Notes: generated from the letters alone by a model not told the origin. Counted from the first letter of the stretch, positions 42,543-51,268 are shown. The stretch: 64,000 bases of DNA from Streptomyces nigrescens (GCA_024349765.1 AP026073.1:3968001-4032000), one strand, 5' to 3'. Numbers and translations: made by a program.

Positions 42543-43043
42543 ATGACTGCTTCCGCGGATGCCGCCCACCTCGCCCAGCTCAACGTCGCCACGCTGCTAC
42601 ACCCTCTCGACGACCCGCGCATAGCGCCGTTTGTCGAGATGCTCGAGTCAATCAACACCCTCGCCGACGGCACGCCGGGCTTCGTGTGGCGGCTCGTGGA
42701 GGAAGGTGCGGCCGACGCCACCGCCCTGCGCCCGGCGGGCGAGAACGTCATCGTCAACCTGACGGTGTGGGAGAGCCCGGAGGCGCTGTGGGACTTCACC
42801 TACCGCAGCGGGCACCTAGAGGCGATGCGGCGGCGGCGCGAATGGTTCGAACGGCACGTCGAGGCACACCTGGTGCTCTGGTGGGTCCCCGCTGGTCACC
42901 TTCCGACCGTCGGCGAAGCCCTGGAACGGCTGGCGGACCTGCGGGCCAACGGGCCATCCCCGCGAGCGTTCACCTTCGCTTCCTCCTACACCGCCGCTGA
43001 GGCAGCCCAGCACCTTCAGGCCGTGCCGCAGAGGCAGCCCTAA
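42543..43043 (+). CDS. DUF3291 family protein
   Basis: 166 aa, a ferredoxin-like monooxygenase-type fold: AQLNVATLLHPLDDPRIAPF, NTLADGTPGFVWRLVEEG, VNLTVWESPEALWDFTYRSG, REWFERHVEAHLVLWWVPAG and PTVGEALERLADLRANGPSP. It is typical of DUF3291, whose function is unknown but which resembles antibiotic-biosynthesis monooxygenase-like dimeric barrels. It follows the Cys-rich regulator closely, so it may be its target. An IS remnant begins directly after the stop. Confidence 0.85.
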   Translation: MTASADAAHLAQLNVATLLHPLDDPRIAPFVEMLESINTLADGTPGFVWRLVEEGAADATALRPAGENVIVNLTVWESPEALWDFTYRSGHLEAMRRRREWFERHVEAHLVLWWVPAGHLPTVGEALERLADLRANGPSPRAFTFASSYTAAEAAQHLQAVPQRQP

Positions 43044-43464
43044 AACGTGTTGCAGAAGGGTGTGGGCCGGGCATTCTCCCCGTACGGGTGGGGTGTTGAG
43101 GGCTGAGTCGTTGTGGGTGGAGACGTTCACGGGTCTGCGGATGCCGCAGTTCGAGCGGTTGTTGAAGGTGGTGCGCGAGCGGGGTGGAAATGGTCCCGGT
43201 GGTGGTCGGCCGTGGTGCCTGCCGCTGGTGGACCGGGTGTTGCCGGTGGCCGTTTGCTACCGCACGAACCTCACGATGCGGCAGCTCGCGCCGCTGTTCG
43301 GCATCTCGTCGGCAACGGTGTGCCGGGTCATCCAACGGCTGCGGCCTCTTCCTGCCCTGGAGCAGGCTTCCCGCTCCGCCGACGGGGTGGCGAGCGCCGG
43401 CGAGGACGAGTTCTCGGCCGTGGGATGGGAACGGCATCGGCACAGCGAGGCGTGGATCGCTTGA
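43044..43464 (+). pseudogene. IS5-type element 5' half (copy 2)
   Basis: Begins with the same IS end as 37918 (CGTGTTGCAGAAGGGTGTGG) and encodes LRAESLWVETFTGLRMPQFE, VLPVAVCYRTNLTMRQLAPL and FGISSATVCRVIQRLRPLPA: the helix-turn-helix half of an IS5 (DDE_Tnp_4) transposase. A stop at 43462-43464 comes before the catalytic domain. Confidence 0.75.
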
Positions 43465-43695
43465 CGAGCGAGTTCCGGTTGCTGCATGAACGTCTGTGCC
43501 GCCAGGTCTGTTGGGCCGCCGCCCGCAGAACCGAAACTGGGCCTGTGCTCGGCCCGCCGCAGCGGTTGGAAGGGGAGTGGCAAGACGCCGGAGGAGTTCC
43601 TGGCCGCCGAGCCGAAGCAGATGAGCAATACCCCGGGCGGCTGCGGCGTCCCCCAGTGCCACCGCCCTTGGATGTCGTCGAGGACGTAGAGGTGC

Positions 43696-44056
43696 ATGCG
43701 GCACCGTGAGCTGTTTACGAAGCTGGGGCAGCCACGGGTGGAGGAGTTTTTCGCCCCTCCGCACGTCCGGCCGCTGCCGGGGTTCGGCCTGTGCTCGGTG
43801 GAGGCCTGCCACCGGCACCGGGCGAACAGCTCGAACCTCTGCTGCTCGCCGCACTGGGTGAGGTGGAAGGAGGCACAAGCCCGGCGCCGACTTCGAGCAG
43901 TGGTGCCGGCTCCGAGCTCGCCGGGGCATCGGCCAGCACGTGCCGCACAGCGCGTCGAGCAGTTCGACGACCTCCAGGTCCGCCGCAACACCCAGGACGA
44001 GAACCTCGCCGCAGCGCGCGGCCGACCGCGAGTTGATCGCTCAGCTGAACCGCTGA
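43696..44056 (+). pseudogene. Fragment of a Cys-rich site-specific integrase-like protein
   Basis: The plus frame from 43696 reads ELFTKLGQPRVEEFFAPPHV, GFGLCSVEACHRHRANSSNL and CCSPHWVRWKEA, a C-x4-C...C-x3-H zinc-finger-like pattern I associate with the N-terminus of some Streptomyces transposon integrases. After a frameshift near 43870 it continues as KPGADFEQWCRLRARRGIGQ and ends VDRELIAQLNR-like in the next frame. The catalytic domain is missing. Confidence 0.45.
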
Positions 44057-44119
44057 GCGCGTCATCGCCGTAACGTCCCGGCGCGTGTTGCGACGCCCGG
44101 CCCCCAGGCCCGCCAGCAC

Positions 44120-44167
44120 TGTAAAGCGCACTTGACACCAATGGCAGGGTGACAAGTAAGCTTTACA
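44120..44167 (+). promoter_or_regulatory. Operator/promoter of XRE-membrane protein operon
   Basis: TGTAAAGCGCACTTG (44120-44134) and CAAGTAAGCTTTACA (44153-44167) are inverted repeats with 13 of 15 matches, flanking the centre of a TTGACA-containing promoter (-35 at 44132-44137). The right arm ends two bases before the GTG start, so the mRNA may be leaderless. It is likely an autoregulatory site of the XRE protein. Confidence 0.6.
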
Positions 44168-44168
44168 C

Positions 44169-44381
44169 GTGCGAAACAGTGTCAGGGAACTGCGGTCGTC
44201 ACGAGGGCTCTCCCAGGGGCAGCTAGGCACGGCCCTCGGGGTCTCACGGCAAACGATCAACGCCATCGAGACCGAGCGGTACACACCTTCCCTGCCGCTC
44301 GCCTTGTCCATGGCCAAGTTCTTCGGGGTCAGCGTTGAGGAGATGTTCCATGCCGATGAGAGCCCAGCAGACGACCACTAA
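44169..44381 (+). CDS. XRE-family (Cro/CI-type) regulator, 70 aa
   Basis: A single helix-turn-helix domain: VRELRSSRGLSQGQLGTALG, VSRQTINAIETERYTPSLPL, ALSMAKFFGVSVEEMFHADE. It is of the YozG/short-XRE type usually paired with a membrane protein. GTG start at 44169 right behind the operator. It overlaps the next gene by 32 nt, so they are coupled. It probably represses its own operon. Confidence 0.85.
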   Translation: MRNSVRELRSSRGLSQGQLGTALGVSRQTINAIETERYTPSLPLALSMAKFFGVSVEEMFHADESPADDH

Positions 44382-44757
44382 CACGGCCAGGCGGGCCGTC
44401 CCCGGCTTCTTCCTCGCCCTCGGAGGCGCCTGCCTCGTGGCCGCGACGTTCGGCGGCCGCCTGGCGATCGGCCTGGTGACGTTCGAAATCCTGGCGCTCT
44501 GCAGTCTCGCGTTAGTGCTGCTGGGACGCCGAAGCGAGACCTATCAGGGCCTCACCGAGAAGGAACCCGACGAGCGCTTCGCCCGGATCGCAGGACGAGC
44601 CTGGGCCGGCACGGGCGTGGTCCTCACCGTGGGAAATCTCAGCGCCTTCATCGGTGACCTGGCATCCGGAAGAAGCGGCGACCCGTACTTCTGGTTCGTG
44701 GCCACCGCCGCCATCACCTACATCGCGTTCGTCGCCTTCTGGTCTCGGCATACCTGA
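44350..44757 (+). CDS. Membrane protein coupled to XRE regulator
   Basis: About 135 aa with four hydrophobic segments: VPGFFLALGGACLVAATFGG, AIGLVTFEILALCSLALVLL, AWAGTGVVLTVGNLSAFIGD and WFVATAAITYIAFVAFW. A short cytoplasmic loop reads GLTEKEPDERFARIAGRA. ATG at 44350 uses GAGGAG inside the XRE gene. XRE/membrane pairs of this type occur widely in Gram-positives with unknown function; the membrane protein may antagonise the repressor. Confidence 0.75.
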   Translation: MPMRAQQTTTNTARRAVPGFFLALGGACLVAATFGGRLAIGLVTFEILALCSLALVLLGRRSETYQGLTEKEPDERFARIAGRAWAGTGVVLTVGNLSAFIGDLASGRSGDPYFWFVATAAITYIAFVAFWSRHT

Positions 44758-44806
44758 GACGCCGCCACCTCGACCGGCTTGCCACCGTACGTCCGACCAG
44801 GCAAAA

Positions 44807-44827
44807 GACGACGCCACGAGCGTCGTC
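44807..44827 (+). terminator. Hairpin terminator
   Basis: GACGACGC and its exact complement GCGTCGTC with a five-base loop, 50 bp after the membrane-protein stop. Confidence 0.6.
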
Positions 44828-44959
44828 CCCTCGCCCGCCCCTGATGTCACACCAGCAGGCCGGGCGACTCCGCCCGGAATGGAACCCTTCTCAATCTGCA
44901 TGGCCTCCGCCTTAAATTGACATCTGCGTTATCAGGGCCTCGATCGAAAGGAGGGCTCA

Positions 44960-45337
44960 GTGCGGTTAAGGCTTTCCGTAGAGCCAGTGACGACAACGGA
45001 GGCAGAGCTCCGCTCGCTCCACGCGTGGCTGCTCGCCGATTCCCAGGCACGACGATGCGCTGATGTGCGGTGGGATGCGGCAGCTCAGGCGCCGGTCGGC
45101 GGGATGGGGCCATTGCTCGATGTCGTCTCGCTCGTCATCGGGTCTGGGTTCAGTGCCGCTTCACTGGCCGTGTCGATCGTTCAGTGGCGCAGTACGCGCG
45201 GAGCGGGGGCCCCGTCGGTGACCGTGGAGCAGCCCGATGGTGGGCGTGTGACGATCAACGACATGCCAGCGGACGAGGCCGAGCGGCTGCTGCGCAGCCT
45301 CTTTGACGCACGGCCGGAGGAGCGCGACGGGTCGTGA
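44960..45337 (+). CDS. EACC1 (effector-associated constant component 1) protein
   Basis: 125 aa. Leading strand/helix (TEAELRSLHAWLLADSQARR), a Gly-rich hydrophobic helix pair (GPLLDVVSLVIGSGFSAASL, AVSIVQWRSTRG), and a terminal strand-helix (SVTVEQPDGGRVTINDMPAD, EAERLLRSLFDAR). This is the EACC1 pattern known from NTP-dependent conflict systems of multicellular bacteria, where it sits next to proteases such as caspases. GTG at 44960 with AAAGGAGG. Its stop overlaps the GTG of the caspase-kinase gene (GTGA), so both are made together; EACC1 probably acts as a conserved adaptor. Confidence 0.72.
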   Translation: MRLRLSVEPVTTTEAELRSLHAWLLADSQARRCADVRWDAAAQAPVGGMGPLLDVVSLVIGSGFSAASLAVSIVQWRSTRGAGAPSVTVEQPDGGRVTINDMPADEAERLLRSLFDARPEERDGS

Positions 45338-46749
45338 CAGGGTTGCCCAACCCTGATCGGTCCAGAGTGGTGCTGGTGGGCTCCAGCCGCTTCGCCCAGC
45401 TGGCCGACCTACCGGCTGTCTCTGCCAACGTGGCGGCGCTGCGGGACAAGTTCACTTCCGAGGACGTGTGGGGTCTGGCCACCGACCACTGCACCATCGT
45501 GACCGACCCGCGTGAGCCTCGCCTGGTCTCGCAGGCAGTCAAGCGGGCCGCCCAGCAGGCAACCGACACGCTGATCTTCTACTACGCCGGCCACGGGTTG
45601 ATCGACCCGGGCACCGGCGAGCTGTACTTGGCCCTGTACGACAGCCACGCGCAAGAGGTCTACGACTCAGCGGTGCCCTACCAGTGGATCAGACGGCCCT
45701 TCGAGACGAGCCGGGCAGCGCGACGCATCGTGATTCTGGACTGCTGCTACAGCGGCCGTGTCCTTGGTGCCATGTCCGAAGGGCTTGGCCTGGCCGAGAT
45801 CGACGGGACATATCTGCTCGCCGCGGCCGCGGAGAACGCGCTCGCCCTCGCCCCGCCCGGCGAACTCTACACAGCCTTCACCGGAGAGCTTGTGAGTCTG
45901 CTGCACCAAGGTGTGCCGGGCGCCAGCGAGTCGCTTACCCTCAACGAGATCTACGAAGGAATGCGCTCGTCTCTGCGCGCGGCCGAACGACCGGAGCCGC
46001 AGTGCCGGGACCGCAACTCCCTGGGCACAGTGCCATTCATGCCCAATCCCGCTTACCAGCCACGAACAGATGCTGCTCTGGACTCGCCCGAATCGGCCAT
46101 GAGGCGGTTCGTGGCCGACATGTCTCACGAACTGCGCACTCCGCTCACCGCACTCACCGCCGTGACCGAGGTGTTGGAGGAGGAAACCGGCCGGCTCGAT
46201 CCAATGATCGGGCCGGCAGTACGGCTGGTCATCACCGAGACCCGACGATTGAACGACTTGGTCGAGACCCTGATGGAGCTGACGAGGTTCGACGCGGGCA
46301 CCGCACGGCTCGTCACCGAAGCGGTGGATGTCACTGAGCAGGTGGCCGCCTGCCTCGATGCCCGCGAATGGGCGGCAGCTGTCACGCTGGACGCACCGCA
46401 CCCCCTCCGCGTACGCCTCGACCCAAGGCGTCTGGACGTCATCCTCGCCAACCTAATCGGCAACGCACTCCAGCACGGTGGCTCGCCCGTAACGGTAGGT
46501 GTCCTGCCACGGCCAACGGAGTTCCTCATCGAGGTGAGGGACAGTGGAAGCGGCATCCCCAAGGAGGCCCTACCGTACATCTTCGATCGCTTCTTCAAGG
46601 CGGACAGTCGCCGCCCCCGGTCCGAGGGCAGCGGACTGGGGCTGTCGATCGCCCAAGAAAATGCGCACTTGATGGGCGGTGCCGTCCAGGCCGCCAATCA
46701 AGCCGAATCGGGAGCGATCTTCACGCTACGCCTGCCGCACCGCGCATAG
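45334..46749 (+). CDS. Caspase-like protease fused to histidine-kinase core
   Basis: 471 aa, one uninterrupted frame. Residues ~10-235 are a caspase (C14/metacaspase-type) domain: FYYAGHG with His87 and ILDCCYSG with Cys138, then LLAAAAENALAL and YTAFTGELVSLL. Residues ~255-471 are a histidine-kinase core: VADMSHELRTPLTALTA (phospho-acceptor His265), N box LANLIGNALQHGG, G1 DSGSGIP, F box YIFDRFF and G2 GSGLGLS. There is no membrane segment, HAMP or PAS domain, so it is soluble. The domains join around residues 240-256. It is coupled to EACC1. No response regulator is nearby. Protease and kinase could control each other; a conflict or programmed-death role is inference. Confidence 0.85.
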   Translation: MTGLPNPDRSRVVLVGSSRFAQLADLPAVSANVAALRDKFTSEDVWGLATDHCTIVTDPREPRLVSQAVKRAAQQATDTLIFYYAGHGLIDPGTGELYLALYDSHAQEVYDSAVPYQWIRRPFETSRAARRIVILDCCYSGRVLGAMSEGLGLAEIDGTYLLAAAAENALALAPPGELYTAFTGELVSLLHQGVPGASESLTLNEIYEGMRSSLRAAERPEPQCRDRNSLGTVPFMPNPAYQPRTDAALDSPESAMRRFVADMSHELRTPLTALTAVTEVLEEETGRLDPMIGPAVRLVITETRRLNDLVETLMELTRFDAGTARLVTEAVDVTEQVAACLDAREWAAAVTLDAPHPLRVRLDPRRLDVILANLIGNALQHGGSPVTVGVLPRPTEFLIEVRDSGSGIPKEALPYIFDRFFKADSRRPRSEGSGLGLSIAQENAHLMGGAVQAANQAESGAIFTLRLPHRA

Positions 46750-46762
46750 GGCGGAATGGCTC

Positions 46763-46879
46763 TCACCGGCACGTGTCGCTCTGGCCAGATGAGCAGTTGG
46801 CGAGGTTGTTGCCGACCACGAGGACAGCCCACATCGGACCGAACGTCGCGAGGGTGGCGACCTGATCGATCGAGGTCAT
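46763..46879 (-). CDS. Possible 38-aa peptide
   Basis: ATG at 46879 has a strong GGAAGGGAG ribosome site six bases upstream and encodes MTSIDQVATLATFGPMWAVL, VVGNNLANCSSGQSDTCR: a hydrophobic helix and a polar tail with two Cys. It converges on the caspase-kinase gene. It might instead be the tail of the broken gene upstream (46954-47319), since the same frame stays open further back. Low certainty. Confidence 0.35.
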   Translation of the reverse strand: MTSIDQVATLATFGPMWAVLVVGNNLANCSSGQSDTCR

Positions 46880-46953
46880 CGACGACTCCCTTCCAGCAGT
46901 CGGGGCAGGTGTCGCGTCAGGGACGAGGCCGCCGCCACCCGCGCTCGTCCCGA

Positions 46954-47319
46954 TCAGGCGGCGTAGTTCGGTGTGGTTCTCGACGCGGACGGGCCAACTG
47001 GCCTGAGACCCGCAGCGGTCGTCGTGATGAGCCCCTGGGCATCCCAGAGGCTCGGTCGCCGTTTGTGCGCATCCTCCGGTGCCACCCCAAGGCTGATGAG
47101 TACGCGCACTGCCACTTCCTCGGCGGTCAGATGGAGACAGTCGACGAACACCGCGCCCGATACCCGTCGGCGGAGTGCCTCCAGCACTGCTCCCGCATTC
47201 GAGCCGGTGGCGGCGCGCAACACGACCACGCCACCTTGCCGCCGCGGCTCGTCGAGCCAAACGTCCAGCTCTGCGAGTGTTAGGGGAGGTGATTCCACGT
47301 TCTGCTTTCCGATCGACAT
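46954..47319 (-). pseudogene. N-terminal part of a conflict-system ATPase-like protein
   Basis: From ATG 47319 the frame reads SPPLTLAELDVWLDEPRRQG, GVVVLRAATGSNAGAVLEAL (degenerate P-loop-like segment), RRRVSGAVFVDCLHLTAEEV and VLISLGVAPEDAHKRRP. It resembles the start of Streptomyces STAND/AAA-type proteins with WD40-like repeats. After WDAQGLITTTAAG it shifts frame and stops. Its position next to EACC1/caspase suggests a lost partner of that system, but the assignment is moderate. Confidence 0.45.
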
Positions 47320-48319
47320 CTGGGTGCTCACGAGGCAATCGGCGAGCGCAAACTGTTCTCCTCGGCGATCCTGCCGCCCTGGTGCCGCAAGTTCCCGAAG
47401 ATCAGCGAGGTGCTGCCGCTCCTCTACCTCCACGGGCTGTCCAGCGGGGACTTCGTGCCCGCGCTGGAGCAGTTCCCGGGTTCCTCGGCCGGCCTGTCAC
47501 CGGCCACCTTCACCCGGCTGATCACTGAGTGGCAGGCCGACCACCAGGCGTTCAGCGAACGTGACCTGTCCGCCACGGACTACGGCTACGTCTGGGCCGA
47601 CGGCATCCACCTGCGCATACGCCTGGAGGAGGCGAAGGCCGCGGTCCTGGTCGTCATGGGCGTACGTGTAGACGGCACGAAAGAGCTCATCGCGATGACG
47701 GACGGCTACCGCGAGTCCTCGGAGTCCTGGGCGGGCTGCGGGACTGCCAGCGGCGCGGAATGCGCGCTCCCGTCCTCGCCGTCGGCGACGGCGCCCTCGG
47801 CTTCTGGAATGCGATCAACGAGGTCTTCCCCGAATCCCGCCATCAGAGGTGCTGGGTTCACAAAACGGCCAACTGCCTCGACCCTCTCCCGAAGTCGGCC
47901 CAGCCCGCGGCGAAGAAGGCCATCCAGGACATCTACAACGCCGAGGACGGGAGCATGCGGCCAAGGCCGTCGCCGCGTTCACCAAGCAGTACGTCGCGAA
48001 GTTCCCCAAGGCCGTCAAGAAGATCATCGATGACGAGGACGAGCTGCTGGCGTTCAACGACTTCCCCGCCGAGCACTGGATCCACCTGCGGACCACGAAC
48101 CCCATTGAGTCGGCCTTCGCGATCGTGCGGCTGCGGACCAAGGTCACCAAGGGGGCCGGATCCCGAGCCGCCGCCCTGGCGATGGTCTTCAAGCTCGTCG
48201 AGTCCGCCCAGGCCCGCTGGCGAGCCGTGAACGCACCCCACCTCGTCGCCCTCGTCCGAGCCGGAGCCCGCTTCGAACGAGGCCACCTCGTCGAACGGAC
48301 CGCCGCCCTCGTGGCATGA
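47320..48319 (+). pseudogene. IS256-family transposase, frameshifted
   Basis: Segments in order: HEAIGERKLFSSAILPPWCR, LPLLYLHGLSSGDFVPALEQ, YGYVWADGIHLRIRLEEAKA (first Asp), MRAPVLAVGDGALGFWNAIN (second Asp), CWVHKTANCLDPLPKSAQPA, KIIDDEDELLAFNDFPAEHW and IHLRTTNPIESAFAIVRLRT (Glu). At least two frameshifts (about 47745 and 47950) and a missing N-terminus make it inactive. It ends at TGA 48317-48319. Confidence 0.8.
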
Positions 48320-48506
48320 GTGACCCCAATGCCACTGAGCCTGCGGTGTGCAAGCGAGCGTTCGTCAGGGCAGCTCGCACGCCCGGTCCGCCGGGATGAC
48401 GAGATCGGGCTCCGCCGCCCGACGGAGGTGAACGCTCCCTGTGGTGGACGTGGACGGGCAGGGGGATGTCCCAGGCTGGAGTTCCTGCTGAGGAAGGGAT
48501 ATCCAG

Positions 48507-49463
48507 GTGGAACGCTGGGACCGGGTCGGACGGTGCGCGGGATATGGGGCGGCGCTGGCGGTGTCGCCCTATTTGCTGATCAAGGTGTCGTGGGTCGTCG
48601 GCTCGCTGCTGGGACTGGCGTCGATCGGGGAGGGCTTCACCCTGGCCGGCTGGGTCCTCCTCAATACCGTGACCATCGGTATGGCGGGGATCGGGATCGC
48701 CCTGGCGCTCGCCCTGGTGCGGCCCTGGGGCATGCGGATACCGGGGCGGCTGGTGGCCTTCTGCGCTTGGACGGGGACAGGGTTCCTCGTGTCGATCCTG
48801 CCGTACGCCGTGCTCAGTACGGTGCTGGATGCTGCGCGCGGCGGCGCGGCGAACAGCGGGGGCGATGACTCTGCCATGCCTGGCTGGGAAGGCGCACTGA
48901 TCCAGTTCAGCTTCATCGGGATGGGGCTGGGGCTGGCCCTCGCGCTCCCCGCCTACCTGCGGCGCCGCTGGCCGGAAGCTTTCACCGCGAGAGTCGGGGA
49001 CGGTACCCGCACTGCAGTGCCGTGGGCCGCTGCTGTCGCGGCCGTCGTCGGTCTTGCCTGGCTGTACTGGGCAGTTGGCGGCCCCCTCGGAGTCGCACAC
49101 CCGGCGGAGCGGAACACCAACGACTACTTGCTGACGGGCGTGGGCGCGCTGTGGGCGCTCGCCGGATCCGCCGCCGTCTGGACGCTTGCCCGACAGCGTC
49201 CTGCCCGAGTGCCCCACCACCTCCTGCTGGCGCTCGGCTGGCTCGGGTCGGGCTCGCTCTTCGCGTGGAGCGGTTGGAAACTGCCCCTCACGCTGTTCGT
49301 TGCCGTGGCCCACCCCAGCGACGTCACCCTGCCGGAAAGCCTCGCCGTCGCTGCCGTGCTGCACGTCGCCGCCGTCGTAGCAGGTGTCGGCATGTTGAGA
49401 TCACTTGTCGGCTCACGCCCACGCACCGCCGCCGGCACCAGCCCGACACCCCTGCACACATAA
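48507..49463 (+). CDS. Polytopic membrane protein
   Basis: 318 aa, about eight membrane segments (for example YGAALAVSPYLLIKVSWVVG, TVTIGMAGIGIALALALVRP, FSFIGMGLGLALALPAYLRR, VPWAAAVAAVVGLAWLYWAV, LAVAAVLHVAAVVAGVGML). GTG start at 48507 behind AGGAAGGG. There are no transport or enzyme signature motifs. Similar anonymous membrane proteins are frequent in Streptomyces. Monocistronic. Confidence 0.65.
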   Translation: MERWDRVGRCAGYGAALAVSPYLLIKVSWVVGSLLGLASIGEGFTLAGWVLLNTVTIGMAGIGIALALALVRPWGMRIPGRLVAFCAWTGTGFLVSILPYAVLSTVLDAARGGAANSGGDDSAMPGWEGALIQFSFIGMGLGLALALPAYLRRRWPEAFTARVGDGTRTAVPWAAAVAAVVGLAWLYWAVGGPLGVAHPAERNTNDYLLTGVGALWALAGSAAVWTLARQRPARVPHHLLLALGWLGSGSLFAWSGWKLPLTLFVAVAHPSDVTLPESLAVAAVLHVAAVVAGVGMLRSLVGSRPRTAAGTSPTPLHT

Positions 49464-49597
49464 GAGCTGGGCAATGCAGAGGGCGACGCCCACCAATGGA
49501 GACATTCAGTCGCACTAACCGATCCACAGGAATGACAGTTACTCGACTGTCGGATCGGCCTCGAGCACGTCGGCTGTGTCGCTCTGGGCGTCCTTCG

Positions 49598-50992
49598 TTA
49601 TGCGGGCACGCCGGCTTTGTCCATGACGGCGGCCATTTCATCTGGGGGGAGGGCGGGGTTGGTGCCCGCGCTGCAGGCCAGTTCAGGTAGGGCGAGGGCT
49701 TCGAGGAGTCGTGGGAGCGGCAGGCGCGGGTCGCCGGCCGCTGCCTGTCGTGTCCAGACGTCGGGGTCGTGGCTGAGTCGCTCGATCAGTTCGGGGCTGG
49801 CGGCGGGGTCGCGGACAGCCAGCTGGCGGTAGATCCCGTTGGGATGGTTCGCGTAGCGGGCGGCGAGCCCGTCGCGGGGGAAGCGGGGGTGGCCGGTCGC
49901 CATCCAGGCGGAGAACGTCCCGCCGAGCCGTGCGTACACGCTCATCAGGACCTCCTCCGGGGTGTCGGGGTGGTAGATGGCCAGGTGGGTGCGCACGAGG
50001 TCGTCTGTGTCCTCGGCCAGATGCCGCAGGAGATCGGGAGGTAGATGGGGGCTGCGGGCCGCGGCGCGGCGCAGCAGGGGATGGGTGGAGGTCGCGGCCC
50101 GATGCAGTACGTCCTGGTCGGCGATGCCGGCGGCCACCCAGTCCACGTCACCCGTTGTGTAGGGGGTCACTGTGAAGTCGATCGCGGCGCGTCGGGCTTC
50201 GGACAGCTCGGGCCTAAGGGAGACGGCGAGCCGCACCCCGTCGTCGGGGTCGACGGCGAGACGGTCCACGAGGTCGGCCGGCAGGGACGGATTGGCGGCG
50301 AGTTCGGCCAGGTGGATGCCTTCGGTGAGGAACCGCTCGGCGTCCGCGCGATCGAGAAGCCCCCGGCGCAGCGCCTCGGGCAGGGCGGCGGGGTCGCGGA
50401 GCAGCGCCGCCGTGAGTCCTGCGTCGTCGGGACACGCGCACAGTGCGGCTGATCGCCGTACCTCAGGGTCGGGGTCGTCGAGCAGCGCGGCGTGCTCGTC
50501 CGGGGCCAGTTCGTCCCAGACGCGCAGGGCGGCATGTCGTGCGGCCGGATCAGGATGCCGGGCTAGGGAGGCGAGGAAGGAGGGCGCCACGTGGCGCGAG
50601 TTCACCAGTGCGCTGCGTACGGATGCTTCGGGGTCTTCGAGGAGACGCGCGCACACAGCGTCCGGCAGTGGACGGACCTTCTTGCGGTGATCGTGGCTCC
50701 ACTCGGGTCCGTGTGCGACGGCGGCCCGTACCCTGGGCGAGGGGTCGCCTGCGAGCCGGGCTCGCTGCTCGGGCTCCGCCTGGCCGCTCTTTGCGAACTC
50801 GACTCGCGCATCCAGGGCCGGGTGGGCAAGGACAGCCGCCACGGCCGGTTCGGGTAGCCCTGTCCGGTGGAGGGCTTGGAAGGGCGGGCCGTGGCCCCCG
50901 CCGTCGAAGGCGATCAATCGCAGCAGCAGCGGTGTGGGAAGAGCCGGGTTGGCGGCGACTCCGTCCAGCGCGGAGGAGTAGAAGGCGACCAT
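49598..50992 (-). CDS. Leucine-rich-repeat-variant/HEAT-like repeat protein
   Basis: 464 aa made of short helical repeats, each like LDDPDPEVRRSAALCA or LAEDTDDLVRTHLAIY: NPALPTPLLLRLIA, HPALDARVEFAKSG, DPSPRVRAAVAHGPEW, DPEASVRSALVNSR, HPDPAARHAALRVW, DPDDGVRLAVSLRPEL, HPNGIYRQLAVRDPAASPEL. It is a cytoplasmic scaffold or binding protein with no catalytic motif. ATG at 50992. Function unknown. Confidence 0.75.
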   Translation of the reverse strand: MVAFYSSALDGVAANPALPTPLLLRLIAFDGGGHGPPFQALHRTGLPEPAVAAVLAHPALDARVEFAKSGQAEPEQRARLAGDPSPRVRAAVAHGPEWSHDHRKKVRPLPDAVCARLLEDPEASVRSALVNSRHVAPSFLASLARHPDPAARHAALRVWDELAPDEHAALLDDPDPEVRRSAALCACPDDAGLTAALLRDPAALPEALRRGLLDRADAERFLTEGIHLAELAANPSLPADLVDRLAVDPDDGVRLAVSLRPELSEARRAAIDFTVTPYTTGDVDWVAAGIADQDVLHRAATSTHPLLRRAAARSPHLPPDLLRHLAEDTDDLVRTHLAIYHPDTPEEVLMSVYARLGGTFSAWMATGHPRFPRDGLAARYANHPNGIYRQLAVRDPAASPELIERLSHDPDVWTRQAAAGDPRLPLPRLLEALALPELACSAGTNPALPPDEMAAVMDKAGVPA

Positions 50993-51268
50993 GTCTCAGC
51001 TCCCCGGCCCGTCGCTTTGTGTGCAGCGTCTTCGGTTGCCTACAGGGCATCGGCCCTTCGCGTTAGCACGCCGTCATCCTGCCACGGACGAGGCTGCCTC
51101 CGCACATGGTCACCAGGACCCCGTACCACGTCAGGTGCTCTTACTTACACAGGTGGTGTGGGAGGCGTGCCTTTCGAGAATGTGCCTCCCATGTGGTGGG
51201 TGTTGGGTTCGGCAAGGGCCCCGTGCCTCCCGCCCTGGGTTGGTGGTGTGGGGGTGGGCGGGGGGTGT

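Noticed and set aside
51238..51268. G-rich strand (possible G-quadruplex) before the IclR remnant
   Set aside because: Runs of G/T are common here and there is no gene or promoter it would plausibly control; noted as low-complexity sequence.
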